Source of the DNA: Nocardioides anomalus
GTDB lineage: Bacteria > Actinomycetota > Actinomycetes > Propionibacteriales > Nocardioidaceae
Direction: 5' to 3'
NCBI RefSeq assembly: GCF_011046535.1
Contig: NZ_CP049257.1
Coordinates: forward strand, 930,001-994,000
DNA length: 64,000 nt
The position numbers were made by a program, and so were the translations under genes. How positions within the stretch are numbered: position 1 is the first letter of the stretch; each line of letters starts with the position of its first letter. Positions 33,450 to 43,771 of this stretch are shown piece by piece. The notes under the pieces were generated by a model. The model ran no database searches and was not told where the DNA came from. It saw only the letters and a program-made list of their open reading frames with translations.

Positions 33450-34625
33450 GTGCGGCACATCCCCGACGACGAGCGCCGGTGGCGGCTGGCCCGGCGGCAC
33501 GCGGTCGCGCCGGCGTACCGCGTGGACGGTCCGGAGGCCGCCACCCGAGCGGTGACGGTGCTCCACGCCACCGAGCCGGCGACGGTCTACCTCAGCGTGC
33601 TGGCCCGCGTCGACGGCGTGACGGTGGCCGACGTGGACCGCGCGCTGTACGCCGAGCGCACCCTGGTCAAGCAGCTGGCCATGCGCCGCACGCTGTTCGT
33701 GTTCCCGCGCGACCTGCTGCCCGCGGCGTGGGGGAGCGCGTCGGTCCGGGTGGCCGAGGCCGAGCGCAACCGGATGGCCAAGGACGTCGAGAAGGCCGGG
33801 GTGGCCGACGACGGCCACGCCTGGCTCGACCGCTCGCGGGCGGCGATCCTGGCCGAGCTGGCCGGCCGCCCCGAGGGGATGACCGCGATCGAGATCCGCG
33901 ACGGGCTGCCCGAGGTGGCGGTGAAGTTCGCGGTCACCAACGGCTCGGTCTGGAACCACTCCCGCGTCCTGACCCACCTCGGCCTGACCCGCGACCTGGT
34001 GCGCGGGGCCAACACCCAGCACTGGCGGCTGTCCCGACCGCGCTGGACGCGCACGGAGGACTGGCTGGGGGAGGTGCCCGAGCCGCTCGGCGCCGAGGAG
34101 GGGTACGCCGAGCTCGTGCGCCGCTGGCTGCGCTCCTTCGGTCCAGGCACCGAGACGGACCTGGTCTGGTGGCTCGGCGCGACCAAGGGCGCCGTGCGCG
34201 CGGCGCTGGCCGACGTCGAGGCGGTGGAGGTGTCGCTGGACGGCGGCGCGACCGGCTACGTGCTGCCCGACGACGTCGAGCCCGAGGAGCCGGTCGAGCC
34301 GTGGGCGGCGCTGCTGCCGGTGCTCGACCCGACGGTCATGGGCTGGAAGCAGCGCGACTTCTACCTCGGCCCGCACGGCCCCCAGCTCTTCGACCGCAAC
34401 GGCAACGCCGGGACCACGGCCTGGTGGGACGGCCGGGTCGTCGGCTGCTGGGTCCAGGACGACGCCGGCGTGGTCGAGGTCCGGCTGCTGCAGGAGTTGC
34501 CGCGCGCGGCCGCCGCCGCCTTCCGGGTCGAGGCCCAGCGGCTGACCGACTGGCTGGACGGCGTCCGCGTCGGCACCGTCTACCCTTCAGCGGCGATGAA
34601 GACGGTCGAGTGGGTGCACCCCTGA
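33450..34625 (+). CDS. Winged-helix DNA-binding domain protein (HTH_42/AlkZ-like)
   Basis: 391-residue protein of the winged-helix superfamily that includes the DNA glycosylases AlkZ and YcaQ. Typical features are YLSVLARV, LAMRRTLFVFPRDLLP, the wing segment RAAILAELAGRPEGMTAIEI and the central SVWNHSRVLTHLGLTRDLV. Where catalytic members have Q-x-Q or Q-x-D this protein reads HAT (in VLHATEPAT), so glycosylase activity is doubtful. GTG start with GAGGGGGAGA about 9 nt upstream. It may act in DNA repair or self-protection; not certain. Confidence 0.75.
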   Translation: MRHIPDDERRWRLARRHAVAPAYRVDGPEAATRAVTVLHATEPATVYLSVLARVDGVTVADVDRALYAERTLVKQLAMRRTLFVFPRDLLPAAWGSASVRVAEAERNRMAKDVEKAGVADDGHAWLDRSRAAILAELAGRPEGMTAIEIRDGLPEVAVKFAVTNGSVWNHSRVLTHLGLTRDLVRGANTQHWRLSRPRWTRTEDWLGEVPEPLGAEEGYAELVRRWLRSFGPGTETDLVWWLGATKGAVRAALADVEAVEVSLDGGATGYVLPDDVEPEEPVEPWAALLPVLDPTVMGWKQRDFYLGPHGPQLFDRNGNAGTTAWWDGRVVGCWVQDDAGVVEVRLLQELPRAAAAAFRVEAQRLTDWLDGVRVGTVYPSAAMKTVEWVHP

Positions 34626-34635
34626 TGGCGCGCCG

Positions 34636-35349
34636 ATGACGCGGGAGCAGCCGAAGCAGGCGCCGCCGCCCGTGCAGCGCCTGCGGGTGCGCTACGCCAA
34701 GCGCGGCCGGCTGCGCTTCACCAGCCACCGCGACTTCAGCCGCGCCTTCGAGCGCGCGGTGTTCCGGGCCCGGCTGCCGATGGCGTACTCCTCCGGCTTC
34801 AACCCCCACCCCCGCATCTCCTACGCCGGCGCGTCGCCGACGGGCGCGGCCAGCGAGGCGGAGTACCTCGAGCTCGCCCTGGCCGAGCTGGTCGACCCCG
34901 CCGCGGTCCACGCCGCCCTGGACGAGGCCCTGCCCGACGGCCTGGACGTGGTCGAGGTCGTCGAGTCACCCGGCGGCGCCCTTGCCGACCTGCTCCAGGC
35001 CAGCCGCTGGCGGGTCGCCGTCCCCGTCCCACCCACCGCCGTGGAGACCGCCGCCGACCTGTTCCTGGCCGCGCCGGAGGTGCTCGTGCAGCGGATGACC
35101 AAGAAGGGGCTGCGCGACTTCGACGCCCGCGCCGCGGTGCTGGCCCTGACCGTGGTCCCGGACGGCGAGGGCGCGGCCCTGGACCTGGTGCTGCGCCACC
35201 TGGAGCCCGCCGTGCGTCCCGACGACGTGCTCTCCGGGCTGTCCGTCGTGGGCGGGTTGGTGCTGGACGGCGTACCGCTCCTGACGCGGCTGGCGCAGGG
35301 GTCCTACGACGAGGCGACCGGCGGCATCGGCGACCCGCTGAGGCCGTGA
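34636..35349 (+). CDS. TIGR03936 family protein (DUF2344)
   Basis: 237-residue DUF2344 protein, the usual partner of the TIGR03960 radical SAM enzyme. Family blocks are RLRVRYAKRGRLRFTSHRD, YSSGFNPHPRISYAGASPTG and SEAEYLELALAE. Likely involved in RNA modification together with the radical SAM protein, as inferred from their constant pairing and fusions. Ends with DGVPLLTRLAQGSY. Start ATG 8 nt after the winged-helix gene stop. Followed by the RNase E/G promoter. Confidence 0.88.
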   Translation: MTREQPKQAPPPVQRLRVRYAKRGRLRFTSHRDFSRAFERAVFRARLPMAYSSGFNPHPRISYAGASPTGAASEAEYLELALAELVDPAAVHAALDEALPDGLDVVEVVESPGGALADLLQASRWRVAVPVPPTAVETAADLFLAAPEVLVQRMTKKGLRDFDARAAVLALTVVPDGEGAALDLVLRHLEPAVRPDDVLSGLSVVGGLVLDGVPLLTRLAQGSYDEATGGIGDPLRP

Positions 35350-35356
35350 AAATCAC

Positions 35357-35382
35357 TTGACCTCGACCGGCTGTGCGATACT
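35357..35382 (+). promoter_or_regulatory. Putative promoter of the RNase E/G gene
   Basis: TTGACC at 35357-35362 and GATACT at 35377-35382 with TG at 35374-35375 upstream give an extended -10-like arrangement, though the 14-bp spacer is short. It would yield a leader of about 250 nt before the ATG at 35638. Confidence 0.35.
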
Positions 35383-35389
35383 CGCCACA

Positions 35390-35637
35390 GGTCGACCCGT
35401 TCGACCCGACGACTCCGCCTTGTGCGGGGCTCGCCGACGCCAGACCGCGACGCGGCCGGCGGGTCGGTGACAGCGACCAGGCCAGGCAGACACCAGCGAC
35501 CGCGGCAGGAGCCGGCACGGCCCCGGTGTGACACCACGTGGGTGTCGTCGCCATGAAGGCTTGATGCTGCGCCCGGGCGTGCCCGGGACGCGGCGATGAC
35601 CACCTGGGTGCAGCGCACCCGGGTCGAGGAGCAGCAC
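35390..35637 (+). promoter_or_regulatory. Long 5' leader of RNase E/G
   Basis: About 250 nt without a supported gene lies between the promoter and the rne ATG. It holds small hairpins, for example CCCGGGC-GT-GCCCGGG at 35572-35587, and the GAGGA ribosome binding site at 35626-35630. E. coli rne is autoregulated through a long structured leader; a similar role here is inference. Confidence 0.3.
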
Positions 35638-38600
35638 ATGCCCGACGACGAGCTCACCACCACCCCGGACGCCACCCCGGAGGGCACCCCGGACGCCGGC
35701 GGCGACACGCCGGCACCGGCCAAGAAGGCGGCGCGCAAGGCCCCCGCGAAGAAGGCCGCGGCCAAGAAGGCGGTGGCCGAGAAGACCACGGCCAAGAAGA
35801 CGGCCGCGAAGAAGACCACCACCAAGAAGGCGGCCAAGGCCGCCGAGCCGGCCCCCGCTGACGAGCCCGTCGACGAGGCCGCGGCCGCGCCGGCGCTCGC
35901 CGAGGCCGCGGCGCCCGAGGCGGCCCCCGAGGCGGCGGGGACGGCGGTGCTGTTCCAGGTCCCGGAGCCGGTGGTCACCACCCGCAAGCGCTCGGCCCGC
36001 AAGACCACGAAGAAGGCCGCCGAGGTGCCGGCCCAGCCGGTCGCCGAGCCGGTCGCCGAGGAGCCGGTCGCCGAGGCGCCCGTCGCCGAGGAGCCGGCGG
36101 CCGAGGCCGGGCCCAAGAAGAAGACCACGCGCAAGAGCAGCAGGAAGAAGGCCGAGCCCGAGCCGGTCGCGGACGAGCCCGAGGACGAGGACGAGACGGC
36201 CGAGCTGCCGGCGCCTGGGACCGAGCAGGCCGACGAGCAGGCCGACGGGTCCGACGAGTCCGACGAGGCCAGCGACGACCAGGGCGACGACCAGGGCGAC
36301 GAGCAGGGCGACGAGCAGGGCGAGGGCGGCGGCTCCGGCCGCCGGCGCCGCCGTCGCGGCGGCCGTCGCCGGCGCAAGTCGGGCGGCGGGGACGCCGAGG
36401 GCTCCGACGAGGGCGAGCAGGCCGAGACCGACGGCGAGGCGGACGGCGAGTCCGGCGAGGCCGAGAGCGACAGCAGCGACGCGGGTGAGTCCGGCGAGGG
36501 CGGCACGTCGCGCCGTCGACGCCGGCGCCGGCGCTCGGGCGACGACGGTGGTGGCAGCTCCGACGACCCGGAGAACACCGTCACCCGCGTGCGCCGCGGC
36601 CGCTCGGCCGAGGACCAGATCACCGCGGTGTCCGGCTCGACCCGCCTGGAGGCCAAGAAGCAGCGCCGCCGCGAGGGCCGCGAGGCGGGCCGCCGGCGCG
36701 CGCCGATCGTCAGCGAGGCCGAGTTCCTGGCCCGCCGCGAGTCGGTCGACCGGGTCATGGTCATCCGCCAGCGCGACGACCTCACCCAGATCGGGGTGCT
36801 GGAGGACAAGGTCCTCGTCGAGCACTACGTCGCCCGCGAGTCGCAGACGTCGCTGATCGGCAACGTCTACCTCGGCCGGGTCCAGAACGTGCTGCCGTCG
36901 ATGGAGGCGGCGTTCGTCGACATCGGACGCGGCCGCAACGCGGTGCTCTACGCCGGCGAGGTCAACTGGTCCGCGCTCGGGCACAAGGACGGCCAGCCCC
37001 GCAAGATCGAGTCCGTGCTGTCCTCGGGCCAGTCGGTCCTGGTCCAGGTGACCAAGGACCCGATCGGCCACAAGGGCGCCCGCCTGACCAGCCAGATCAG
37101 CCTGGCCGGCCGGTTCCTGGTCTACGTGCCGGACGGCACCACCTCCGGCATCTCCCGCAAGCTGCCCGACACCGAGCGCAACCGGCTCAAGACCCTGCTG
37201 CGCGAGATCGTCCCCGAGACCGCCGGCGTGATCGTGCGCACCGCGGCCGAGGGTGCCAGCGAGGACGAGCTCACCCAGGACGTCGAGCGGCTCAAGGCGC
37301 GCTGGGAGGACATCGAGAAGAAGACCAAGGGCAGCGCCCCGCAGCTGCTGTACGGCGAGCCGGACCTCACGCTCAAGGTGGTCCGCGACCTGTTCACCGA
37401 GGACTTCGTCAAGCTGGTGATCCAGGGCGACGACGCCTGGGACACCGTGCAGCAGTACGTCCAGCACATGGCTCCCGACCTCGAGGAGCGGCTGGAGAAG
37501 TACGACGTCGCCGACCACGACGGCAAGGACGTGTTCGCGGCGTACCGCCTCGACGAGCAGATCGCCAAGGGCCTGGACCGCAAGGTCTGGCTGCCCTCGG
37601 GCGGCTCGCTCATCATCGACCGCACCGAGGCGATGACGGTCGTCGACGTCAACACCGGCAAGTTCACCGGCTCCGGCGGCAACCTCGAGGAGACGGTCAC
37701 CAAGAACAACCTCGAGGCCGCCGAGGAGATCGTGCGCCAGCTCCGGCTGCGCGACATCGGCGGCATCATCGTCGTGGACTTCATCGACATGGTGCTGGAG
37801 TCCAACCGCGACCTGGTGCTGCGCCGGCTGGTGGAGTGCCTGGGCCGCGACCGGACCCGCCACCAGGTCGCCGAGGTCACCTCGCTCGGCCTGGTGCAGA
37901 TGACCCGCAAGCGGATCGGCACCGGCCTGCTCGAGGCGTTCAGCGAGACCTGTGAGCACTGCCAGGGCCGCGGGCTGGTCCTGCACGACCACCCGGTCGA
38001 GCAGAAGCGCTCCGACGACGAGGGCGGCCGCGGTGGCGGCGCGCGCGGCAGCAGCAGCGGCGGCGGCGGTCGGCGCAGCCGCGGTGGTCGGGCGCGCGGC
38101 GAGGGCGGCGGCACCAACGGCGGGAACGGCAACGGCAACGGGAACGGCGCGAAGGCCATGCCCTCGCCCAAGGACATCGCCGCCATGGCCCGCCCGCCGG
38201 CCGATGAGCACGAGGACCACGACGAGCCCGACGAGGACCTCACCGACACCGAGGTGGTCGACGAGCACGAGGCCTCCGAGGAGCTCGAGGACCTCGAGCC
38301 GGTGCGCGAGCCCGAGCCGGAGACCGTGGCCGAGGAGCCCGAGCCGGAGCCGGAGCCCGAGCCGACGCCCGAGCCGGAGCCCGCGCCGCAGCAGACCACC
38401 GTGGTGACCCGGACCCGCCGGCGCAGCGCGAGCCGCCCGGCCGGCCCGCCGCAGCACCACGCGGAGCCGGATCCGGCCGGCGTACCGGCCCTGCACCAGG
38501 CCACGGCCGGCATCGGTGCCGAGCGCGACGGCTCGGTCGGCGCGCCCGCGCTGGACGGGATGGTCGAGCCCGGCACCGCCGCGGCCGAGGGCGACGCCGT

Positions 38601-38679
38601 CTCGGCCGAGTCCGCCGAGCCCGCCGAGCCCGCCGTCGAGCACGTCCCGATCAAGCGCAAGGGCTCCCGGAAGCGCTGA
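35638..38679 (+). CDS. rne: Ribonuclease E/G family endoribonuclease
   Basis: Main RNA-decay endonuclease, 1013 residues. The N-terminal third (to about 360) is disordered: Lys/Ala repeats, then acidic [12 protein letters not shown] repeats (36276-36330) and Arg patches ([13 protein letters not shown]). The catalytic core follows: S1 domain ([20 protein letters not shown]), [16 protein letters not shown] with Asp670, IIVVDFIDM with Asp714, and the zinc link CEHC at 772-775. The C-terminal tail is Gly/Arg-, then Glu/Pro-rich. Start at ATG 35638 with GAGGA upstream. Precedes L21 and L27, the standard order. Confidence 0.95.
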   Translation: MPDDELTTTPDATPEGTPDAGGDTPAPAKKAARKAPAKKAAAKKAVAEKTTAKKTAAKKTTTKKAAKAAEPAPADEPVDEAAAAPALAEAAAPEAAPEAAGTAVLFQVPEPVVTTRKRSARKTTKKAAEVPAQPVAEPVAEEPVAEAPVAEEPAAEAGPKKKTTRKSSRKKAEPEPVADEPEDEDETAELPAPGTEQADEQADGSDESDEASDDQGDDQGDEQGDEQGEGGGSGRRRRRRGGRRRRKSGGGDAEGSDEGEQAETDGEADGESGEAESDSSDAGESGEGGTSRRRRRRRRSGDDGGGSSDDPENTVTRVRRGRSAEDQITAVSGSTRLEAKKQRRREGREAGRRRAPIVSEAEFLARRESVDRVMVIRQRDDLTQIGVLEDKVLVEHYVARESQTSLIGNVYLGRVQNVLPSMEAAFVDIGRGRNAVLYAGEVNWSALGHKDGQPRKIESVLSSGQSVLVQVTKDPIGHKGARLTSQISLAGRFLVYVPDGTTSGISRKLPDTERNRLKTLLREIVPETAGVIVRTAAEGASEDELTQDVERLKARWEDIEKKTKGSAPQLLYGEPDLTLKVVRDLFTEDFVKLVIQGDDAWDTVQQYVQHMAPDLEERLEKYDVADHDGKDVFAAYRLDEQIAKGLDRKVWLPSGGSLIIDRTEAMTVVDVNTGKFTGSGGNLEETVTKNNLEAAEEIVRQLRLRDIGGIIVVDFIDMVLESNRDLVLRRLVECLGRDRTRHQVAEVTSLGLVQMTRKRIGTGLLEAFSETCEHCQGRGLVLHDHPVEQKRSDDEGGRGGGARGSSSGGGGRRSRGGRARGEGGGTNGGNGNGNGNGAKAMPSPKDIAAMARPPADEHEDHDEPDEDLTDTEVVDEHEASEELEDLEPVREPEPETVAEEPEPEPEPEPTPEPEPAPQQTTVVTRTRRRSASRPAGPPQHHAEPDPAGVPALHQATAGIGAERDGSVGAPALDGMVEPGTAAAEGDAVSAESAEPAEPAVEHVPIKRKGSRKR

Positions 38680-38700
38680 CGAGAGCGGATCCGCGCGCTT

Positions 38701-38729
38701 TTGCCCTGAGCGCCGCGGATCCGTACCAT
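38701..38729 (+). promoter_or_regulatory. Promoter of rplU-rpmA
   Basis: TTGCCC (38701-38706) and TACCAT (38724-38729) with a 17-bp spacer. Transcription would start near 38736, leaving a GC-rich leader of about 90 nt before rplU that could fold and be controlled by L21; that control is inference. Confidence 0.5.
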
Positions 38730-38827
38730 GGAACGTCGGTGCGCGCCCAGGCGGCGCGCCCTCTTCCTGCGGCGCGCGTCAGCGTCGCGCCCAGACCCAG
38801 ATTCCACGAACCAACGAGGAGACCGCG

Positions 38828-39136
38828 GTGTACGCGATCGTGCGCGCAGGCGCCAAGCAGCAGAAGGTGGCCGTCGGCGACGTCATCGAGATCGACCAGG
38901 TCTCGACCGGCGTGGGCGAGAACGTCACCCTGCCCGTGGTCCTCGTCGTCGACGGCGACTCGGTGACCTCCGAGGCGGCCCAGCTCGACAAGGCGTCGGT
39001 CACCGCTGAGGTCCTCGGCGCCACCAAGGGCCCGAAGATCATCATCCAGAAGTACAAGAACAAGACCGGCTACAAGAAGCGCCAGGGCCACCGCCAGAAG
39101 TACACCCAGGTCAAGATCACCGACATCTCGGCCTGA
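38828..39136 (+). CDS. rplU: 50S ribosomal protein L21
   Basis: 102-residue ribosomal protein that binds 23S rRNA. The start [17 protein letters not shown] and the end [19 protein letters not shown] are canonical. GTG start with AGGAGA 5 nt upstream. Co-transcribed with rpmA, 30 nt downstream. Confidence 0.97.
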   Translation: MYAIVRAGAKQQKVAVGDVIEIDQVSTGVGENVTLPVVLVVDGDSVTSEAAQLDKASVTAEVLGATKGPKIIIQKYKNKTGYKKRQGHRQKYTQVKITDISA

Positions 39137-39166
39137 GGCCGCAGCTCTTCCCGAGGAGACACAGAC

Positions 39167-39427
39167 ATGGCACACAAGAAGGGCGCGGCGTCCACCAAGA
39201 ACGGCCGCGACTCGAACTCCCAGCGGCTCGGCGTCAAGCGGTACGGCGGCCAGCTGGTCAACGCCGGCGAGATCATCGTGCGCCAGCGCGGCACCCACTT
39301 CCACCCGGGTGCGGGCGTCGGCCGCGGTGGCGACGACACGCTGTTCGCCCTGGAGGCGGGCGCGGTGCAGTTCGGCACCCGTCGCGGCCGCCGGGTCGTG
39401 AACATCGTCCCGGGTGACGACGCCTGA
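39167..39427 (+). CDS. rpmA: 50S ribosomal protein L27
   Basis: 86-residue ribosomal protein whose N terminus reaches the peptidyl transferase centre. [20 protein letters not shown] is the standard start without a cleavable extension. GAGGAG lies upstream of the ATG. Followed by a strong terminator. Confidence 0.97.
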   Translation: MAHKKGAASTKNGRDSNSQRLGVKRYGGQLVNAGEIIVRQRGTHFHPGAGVGRGGDDTLFALEAGAVQFGTRRGRRVVNIVPGDDA

Positions 39428-39446
39428 GTCGTCCCCACCAGACACG

Positions 39447-39483
39447 ACGAGAGGCGTCCCGATCGGGGCGCCTCTCGTGATTT
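39447..39483 (+). terminator. Terminator after rplU-rpmA
   Basis: A 10-bp perfect stem, ACGAGAGGCG (39447-39456) and CGCCTCTCGT (39469-39478), with an inner CCC/GGG extension, followed by GATTT. Best rho-independent terminator in the window; separates the ribosomal genes from obg. Confidence 0.8.
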
Positions 39484-39509
39484 CAGCCCCCGACAGGAGC
39501 ACCTGACCC

Positions 39510-41054
39510 ATGGCCGTCCCGACCTTCGTCGACCGCGTGACGCTGCACGTCAGCGCCGGGCGCGGCGGCAACGGCGTGGCGTCGGTGCACCGCGAGAAGT
39601 TCAAGCCGCTCGGCGGCCCGGACGGCGGGAACGGCGGCCCCGGTGGCTCGGTGATCCTGCGCGTGGACCCCGACGTGACCACGCTCGTCGACTACCACCA
39701 CAGCCCCAAGCGCAAGGCCGGCGTGGGCGGCCACGGCGCCGGTGGGCACCGCAACGGCTCCCACGGCGGCGACCTGGTCCTGCCGGTGCCCGACGGCACC
39801 GTGGTCACCGACCGCCGCGGCGAGGTGCTGGCCGACCTGGTCGGTCCCGGCACCGAGCTGGTCGTGGCCCAAGGCGGGCGCGGCGGGCTCGGCAACGCCG
39901 CGCTGGCCAGCAGCAAGCGCAAGGCCCCCGGCTTCGCGCTGCTCGGCGAGCCCGGCGACGAGCTCGAGGTCGTGCTCGAGCTCAAGGTGGTGGCCGACGT
40001 CGGGCTGGTGGGCTTCCCCAGCGCCGGCAAGTCCAGCCTCATCGCCGCGATCTCGCGGGCGCGGCCCAAGGTCGCCGACTACCCCTTCACCACGCTGGTG
40101 CCCAACCTCGGCGTGGTGACCGCGGGCGAGACGACCTACACCGTCGCCGACGTGCCCGGCCTCATCGAGGGCGCGAGCGAGGGCCGCGGGCTCGGCCACG
40201 AGTTCCTGCGCCACGTCGAGCGCTGCGCCGCCCTGGTCCACGTGGTCGACACCGCGTCGATGGAGCCGGGCCGCAACCCGGTCGACGACCTCGTGGTGAT
40301 CGAGAGCGAGCTGAGCCGCTACGGCGGGCTCGAGGACCGGCCGCGGCTGGTGGCGCTCAACAAGGTCGACGTCCCGGACGGGCGCGACCTGGCCGAGATC
40401 GTCCTGGCGGACCTGCGCGAGCAGGGGCACCGGGTGTTCCTGGTCAGCGCGGCCTCGGGGGAGGGGCTGCGCGAGCTGACCTTCGCGATGGCCGAGATCG
40501 TCCGGGCCGCGCGCGCCGAGCGCGAGGTGGTCGAGGCGACCCGGATCGTGCTGCGGCCCGCGGGCTCCGACGGCAGCGACCACTTCACGGTGACCGCCAC
40601 CGACGCCGGCTGGCACGTGCGCGGCACCAAGCCCGAGCGCTGGGTGCGCCAGACCGACTTCAGCAACGACGAGGCGGTCGGCTTCCTGGCCGACCGGCTC
40701 AACCGGCTCGGGGTCGAGGCCAAGCTGCTCAAGCTGGGCGCGGAGGCGGGCGACACGGTGATGATCGGTGACCCCGACGACGCCGTGGTCTTCGACTTCC
40801 GCCCCGAGCTGGACGCCGGCGCCGAGATCCTGTCGCGCCGTGGCGAGGACCAGCGCTTCGACGAGAAGCGTCCGGCCGCCCAGCGTCGCCGCGAGATCCA
40901 GGAGGCCATGTCCGAGCGCTCCGAGGGCGAGGAGCGCGCCGACGTGGCCCGCCGCCTCGACGAGGAGCGCCGCGGACGGCGCACCCCGGCGGGTCCCACG
41001 TCGTACGAGATCGGGTCCGAGCAGGATCCAGACCGTGTCGACGACGAGGACTGA
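39510..41054 (+). CDS. obgE: GTPase Obg/CgtA
   Basis: Ribosome-assembly GTPase of 514 residues. The glycine-rich Obg domain comes first ([21 protein letters not shown]), then the G domain with GFPSAGKSS near residue 168, [12 protein letters not shown] as switch II and NKVD, and finally the actinobacterial C-terminal OCT domain and acidic/basic tail. ATG with AGGAGC upstream. Its last 20 nt overlap proB. Confidence 0.96.
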   Translation: MAVPTFVDRVTLHVSAGRGGNGVASVHREKFKPLGGPDGGNGGPGGSVILRVDPDVTTLVDYHHSPKRKAGVGGHGAGGHRNGSHGGDLVLPVPDGTVVTDRRGEVLADLVGPGTELVVAQGGRGGLGNAALASSKRKAPGFALLGEPGDELEVVLELKVVADVGLVGFPSAGKSSLIAAISRARPKVADYPFTTLVPNLGVVTAGETTYTVADVPGLIEGASEGRGLGHEFLRHVERCAALVHVVDTASMEPGRNPVDDLVVIESELSRYGGLEDRPRLVALNKVDVPDGRDLAEIVLADLREQGHRVFLVSAASGEGLRELTFAMAEIVRAARAEREVVEATRIVLRPAGSDGSDHFTVTATDAGWHVRGTKPERWVRQTDFSNDEAVGFLADRLNRLGVEAKLLKLGAEAGDTVMIGDPDDAVVFDFRPELDAGAEILSRRGEDQRFDEKRPAAQRRREIQEAMSERSEGEERADVARRLDEERRGRRTPAGPTSYEIGSEQDPDRVDDED

Positions 41055-42153
41055 GGTCACCGACGCCCGGCGCGTCGTGGTCAAGGTCGGCTCGTCCTCA
41101 CTGACCAGCGCCGGTGGGGGCATCGACCCCGGCCGGGTGCGCCACCTGGTCGAGGCGCTGGCCGCCACCCGCGCCCGCGGGGTGGAGGTCGTGCTGGTCT
41201 CCTCCGGGGCCATCGCCGCCGGGCTGGTCCCGCTCGGGCTGGTGCGCCGGCCGCGCGGTCTGCCGGCACAGCAGGCCGCCGCGTCGGTCGGGCAGGGGCT
41301 GCTGGTGCACCGCTACACCGAGGAGCTCGCGCGCTACGGCGTGGTCGCGGGCCAGGTCCTGCTCACCGTGGACGACGTGACCCGGCGCTCGCACTACCGC
41401 AACGCCTACCAGACCTTCGCCAAGCTGCTCGAGCTCGGCGTGCTGCCGATCGTCAACGAGAACGACACCGTGGCCACCACCGAGATCCGCTTCGGCGACA
41501 ACGACCGGCTGGCCGCCCTGGTCGCGCACCTGGTCCACGCCGACCTGCTGGTGCTGCTCTCCGACGTCGACGGGCTGTACGACGGGCCGCCGGCCTCGCC
41601 CGGCGCGAGCCTGGTCCCCGAGGTCCGGTCCTGGGACGACCTCGGTGGCGTGAAGGTCGGCAAGGCCGGCCCCGCGGGCGTCGGCACCGGCGGCATGCAG
41701 ACCAAGCTCGACGCGGCCCGGATCGCCACCGGCGCCGGCATCCCGGTCGTGCTCACCGCGGCCGAACGGGTCGGCGACGCGCTGGCCGGCGACGCGGTCG
41801 GCACGCTCTTCCACGCCACCGGCAGGCGGCAGCCCACCCGGCTGCTGTGGCTGGCCCACGCCACCGAGCCCCTCGGCACGCTCGTGCTCGACCCCGGGGC
41901 GGTCGCCGCGGTCACCCAGCGGCGCGCCTCGCTGCTCGCGGCCGGCGTCACCGGTGTCGTCGGCACCTTCCACGCCGGCGACCCCGTCGCCATCGCCGGG
42001 CCGGACGGCGTACCGGTGGCGCGCGGGCTGGTGAACTTCGACTCCGAGGAGCTGCCCGCGCTCCTCGGCCGCTCCTCGGGCGACCTCAAGCGCGAGCTGG
42101 GCGCGGCGTACGAACGCGAGGTCGTGCACCGCGACGACCTGGTGCTGCTCTGA
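41035..42153 (+). CDS. proB: Glutamate 5-kinase
   Basis: First enzyme of proline synthesis, phosphorylating glutamate. The 372-residue protein has the amino acid kinase domain ([57 protein letters not shown]) and a C-terminal PUA domain ([13 protein letters not shown] onward). The GTG start at 41035 overlaps obg by 20 nt. Normally feedback-inhibited by proline through the kinase domain. Confidence 0.94.
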   Translation: MSTTRTEVTDARRVVVKVGSSSLTSAGGGIDPGRVRHLVEALAATRARGVEVVLVSSGAIAAGLVPLGLVRRPRGLPAQQAAASVGQGLLVHRYTEELARYGVVAGQVLLTVDDVTRRSHYRNAYQTFAKLLELGVLPIVNENDTVATTEIRFGDNDRLAALVAHLVHADLLVLLSDVDGLYDGPPASPGASLVPEVRSWDDLGGVKVGKAGPAGVGTGGMQTKLDAARIATGAGIPVVLTAAERVGDALAGDAVGTLFHATGRRQPTRLLWLAHATEPLGTLVLDPGAVAAVTQRRASLLAAGVTGVVGTFHAGDPVAIAGPDGVPVARGLVNFDSEELPALLGRSSGDLKRELGAAYEREVVHRDDLVLL

Positions 42154-43115
42154 TGCAGGCCGTGTTCTGGCTCGTGGTCCTCACGCTGGCCACGCCGGCG
42201 CTGCTCATCACCGGCTCGCGCGTGACCGACACCGACGTCGGGACGCTCATCCGCATCGAGGCGTTCACGCCGATCGGGCTCCCGCTGTACGCCGCGCTGC
42301 TGGTCCTGCTCGCGGCCGGCGCCGCTCGACGCCGCCGCGAGGGCTGGCGACCGCGTGCGGTCGGCGCCGTGCTCGCGCTGGTCGGGCTCGGCCTGCACGC
42401 CTGGTGGTTCTCGCCCCAGGTGCTCGGCGACAACCCCGCGCCCGCGCCGGGGGCGGCACACCTGGTCGTGATGAACGCGAACCTCTACGAGGGCCGCGGC
42501 GACCCGGCCGACGTGATCGGCGCGGTGCGCGACCACCACGTCGACGTCCTGGTCCTGGAGGAGATCACCCCGGTCGCGCTGGAGAAGCTCGACGACCTCG
42601 GGCTGGCCGAGCTCCTGCCGAACCGGATCGGCGACCCCGACCCCGACGTGGCCGGGACCATGGTCTTCTCCGACCAGCCGCTCGGCGAGCCCGCGCTGCT
42701 CAACACCCAGTTCCGCTCCTACCGCGTCCAGGTCGGGTCCCTCACCCTGCTCGCCGTCCACCCCGTCGCGCCCGTCGACCCGCCCGCCTGGCGCCGCGAC
42801 CACGACGTCATCCGCGACGAGGCCGTCGCCGCGCACGCCGATCTCGTCGTCGGCGACATGAACGCCACCCCCGACCACGACGTGATGCGCGAGCTCGACG
42901 ACGCCGGCTTCCGCGACGCCGGCGAGCTGGCCAACGTCGGTTGGCAGCCCACCTGGCCGGCCAACCACGTCTCGATCTTCCCGCTGCTGCCGCCGCTGGT
43001 CCGCATCGACCACGTGCTCGTCGCCGACACCCTCGCCTCCCTCGGCACCGAGACCGTCGACATCGAGGGCTCGGACCACAACGGGCTCGTGGCCACGGTC
43101 GCAGCGCGTGGATGA
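42153..43115 (+). CDS. Membrane-anchored endonuclease/exonuclease/phosphatase family protein
   Basis: 320-residue protein: about three N-terminal transmembrane helices (residues 1-95), then an EEP-fold domain facing outward. Domain motifs are VMNANLYEGRG (metal-binding Asn), LVLEEITP (Glu), LLAVHPVAP (His), VVGDMNATPDH (D-x-N) and GSDHNGLVATV (final D-H). Substrate could be a phosphodiester lipid or nucleic acid. ATG overlaps the proB stop. Actinobacterial homologues of this layout are common and uncharacterised. Confidence 0.85.
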   Translation: MQAVFWLVVLTLATPALLITGSRVTDTDVGTLIRIEAFTPIGLPLYAALLVLLAAGAARRRREGWRPRAVGAVLALVGLGLHAWWFSPQVLGDNPAPAPGAAHLVVMNANLYEGRGDPADVIGAVRDHHVDVLVLEEITPVALEKLDDLGLAELLPNRIGDPDPDVAGTMVFSDQPLGEPALLNTQFRSYRVQVGSLTLLAVHPVAPVDPPAWRRDHDVIRDEAVAAHADLVVGDMNATPDHDVMRELDDAGFRDAGELANVGWQPTWPANHVSIFPLLPPLVRIDHVLVADTLASLGTETVDIEGSDHNGLVATVAARG

Positions 43116-43719
43116 AGCCGAGATCCGCCGGTGGTACGGCCCGTGGGACGTCCCCCGCCCGGAGGACGCGCCGGCCCTGATGGCCGGCTTCGCCGGCCCG
43201 TGGTGGGTCGCCGGCGGATGGGCGGTCGAGGCCTTCACCGGCGTGCGCCGTCGGCACAAGGACCTGGACCTCGCGGCGTTGCGCCGCGACGCCGACGCGC
43301 TGCGGACCGCGCTGGCCGACCGCTTCCAGTGCTGGTCGGTCTTCGACGGTGCACTGCGCCCGTTCACCGACGAGCTGCCGCTGCACCCCGAGGCCGACCA
43401 GCTGTGGGTGCGCCCGGGCGCGGACGCGCCGTGGGCCTTCGAGGTGCTGCTGAACCCCGACGCCGACGGCCGGTGGGTCAACCGCCGGCTGCCGCGGCAC
43501 ACCGCGGTCCTGGACGAGGTCACCTGGGTGCGCGAGGACGGGCTGCGCTTCCTGGCGCCGGAGGTGGCGCTGCTCTTCAAGGCCAAGCACCTGCGCCCCG
43601 AGGACGACGCGGACCTCGAGGCCGCGCTGCCGCTGCTCGACGACGCGCGGCGGACCTGGCTGCGCGAGGCGGTGGCCGAGCTGCACCCGGACCACCGCTG
43701 GCTCGGGCGGCTGCGCTGA
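43108..43719 (+). CDS. Nucleotidyltransferase, aminoglycoside adenylyltransferase-like
   Basis: 203-residue protein with the minimal nucleotidyltransferase signature WVAGGWAVEAFTG followed by RRRHKDLDLAAL, closely like the G-G-W...R-x-H-x-D-x-D of ANT(2'') and Lnu enzymes. Such proteins add AMP to aminoglycosides or lincosamides, but many chromosomal members have unknown targets. GTG start overlapping the upstream gene by 8 nt. Resistance should not be assumed from sequence alone. Confidence 0.7.
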   Translation: MDEAEIRRWYGPWDVPRPEDAPALMAGFAGPWWVAGGWAVEAFTGVRRRHKDLDLAALRRDADALRTALADRFQCWSVFDGALRPFTDELPLHPEADQLWVRPGADAPWAFEVLLNPDADGRWVNRRLPRHTAVLDEVTWVREDGLRFLAPEVALLFKAKHLRPEDDADLEAALPLLDDARRTWLREAVAELHPDHRWLGRLR

Positions 43720-43756
43720 CGCGGGCATCGACGTCCGACCTCCGGGCCGGGCGCCG

Positions 43757-43762
43757 TACGCT
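43757..43762 (+). promoter_or_regulatory. -10 element of the cysteine desulfurase gene
   Basis: TACGCT ends 9 bp before the ATG at 43772; short or absent leader. Confidence 0.4.
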
Positions 43763-43771
43763 GGGCAGGTC

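Noticed and set aside
36276..36330. 12-bp tandem repeat considered as a mobile or CRISPR-like repeat
   Set aside because: It encodes the DQGD repeats in the disordered acidic part of RNase E/G and has no spacers.
35353..38643. 1096-codon minus-strand frame opposite RNase E/G
   Set aside because: Antisense of the repetitive Glu/Arg-rich rne gene; Leu/Gly/Arg low complexity and no recognisable domain.
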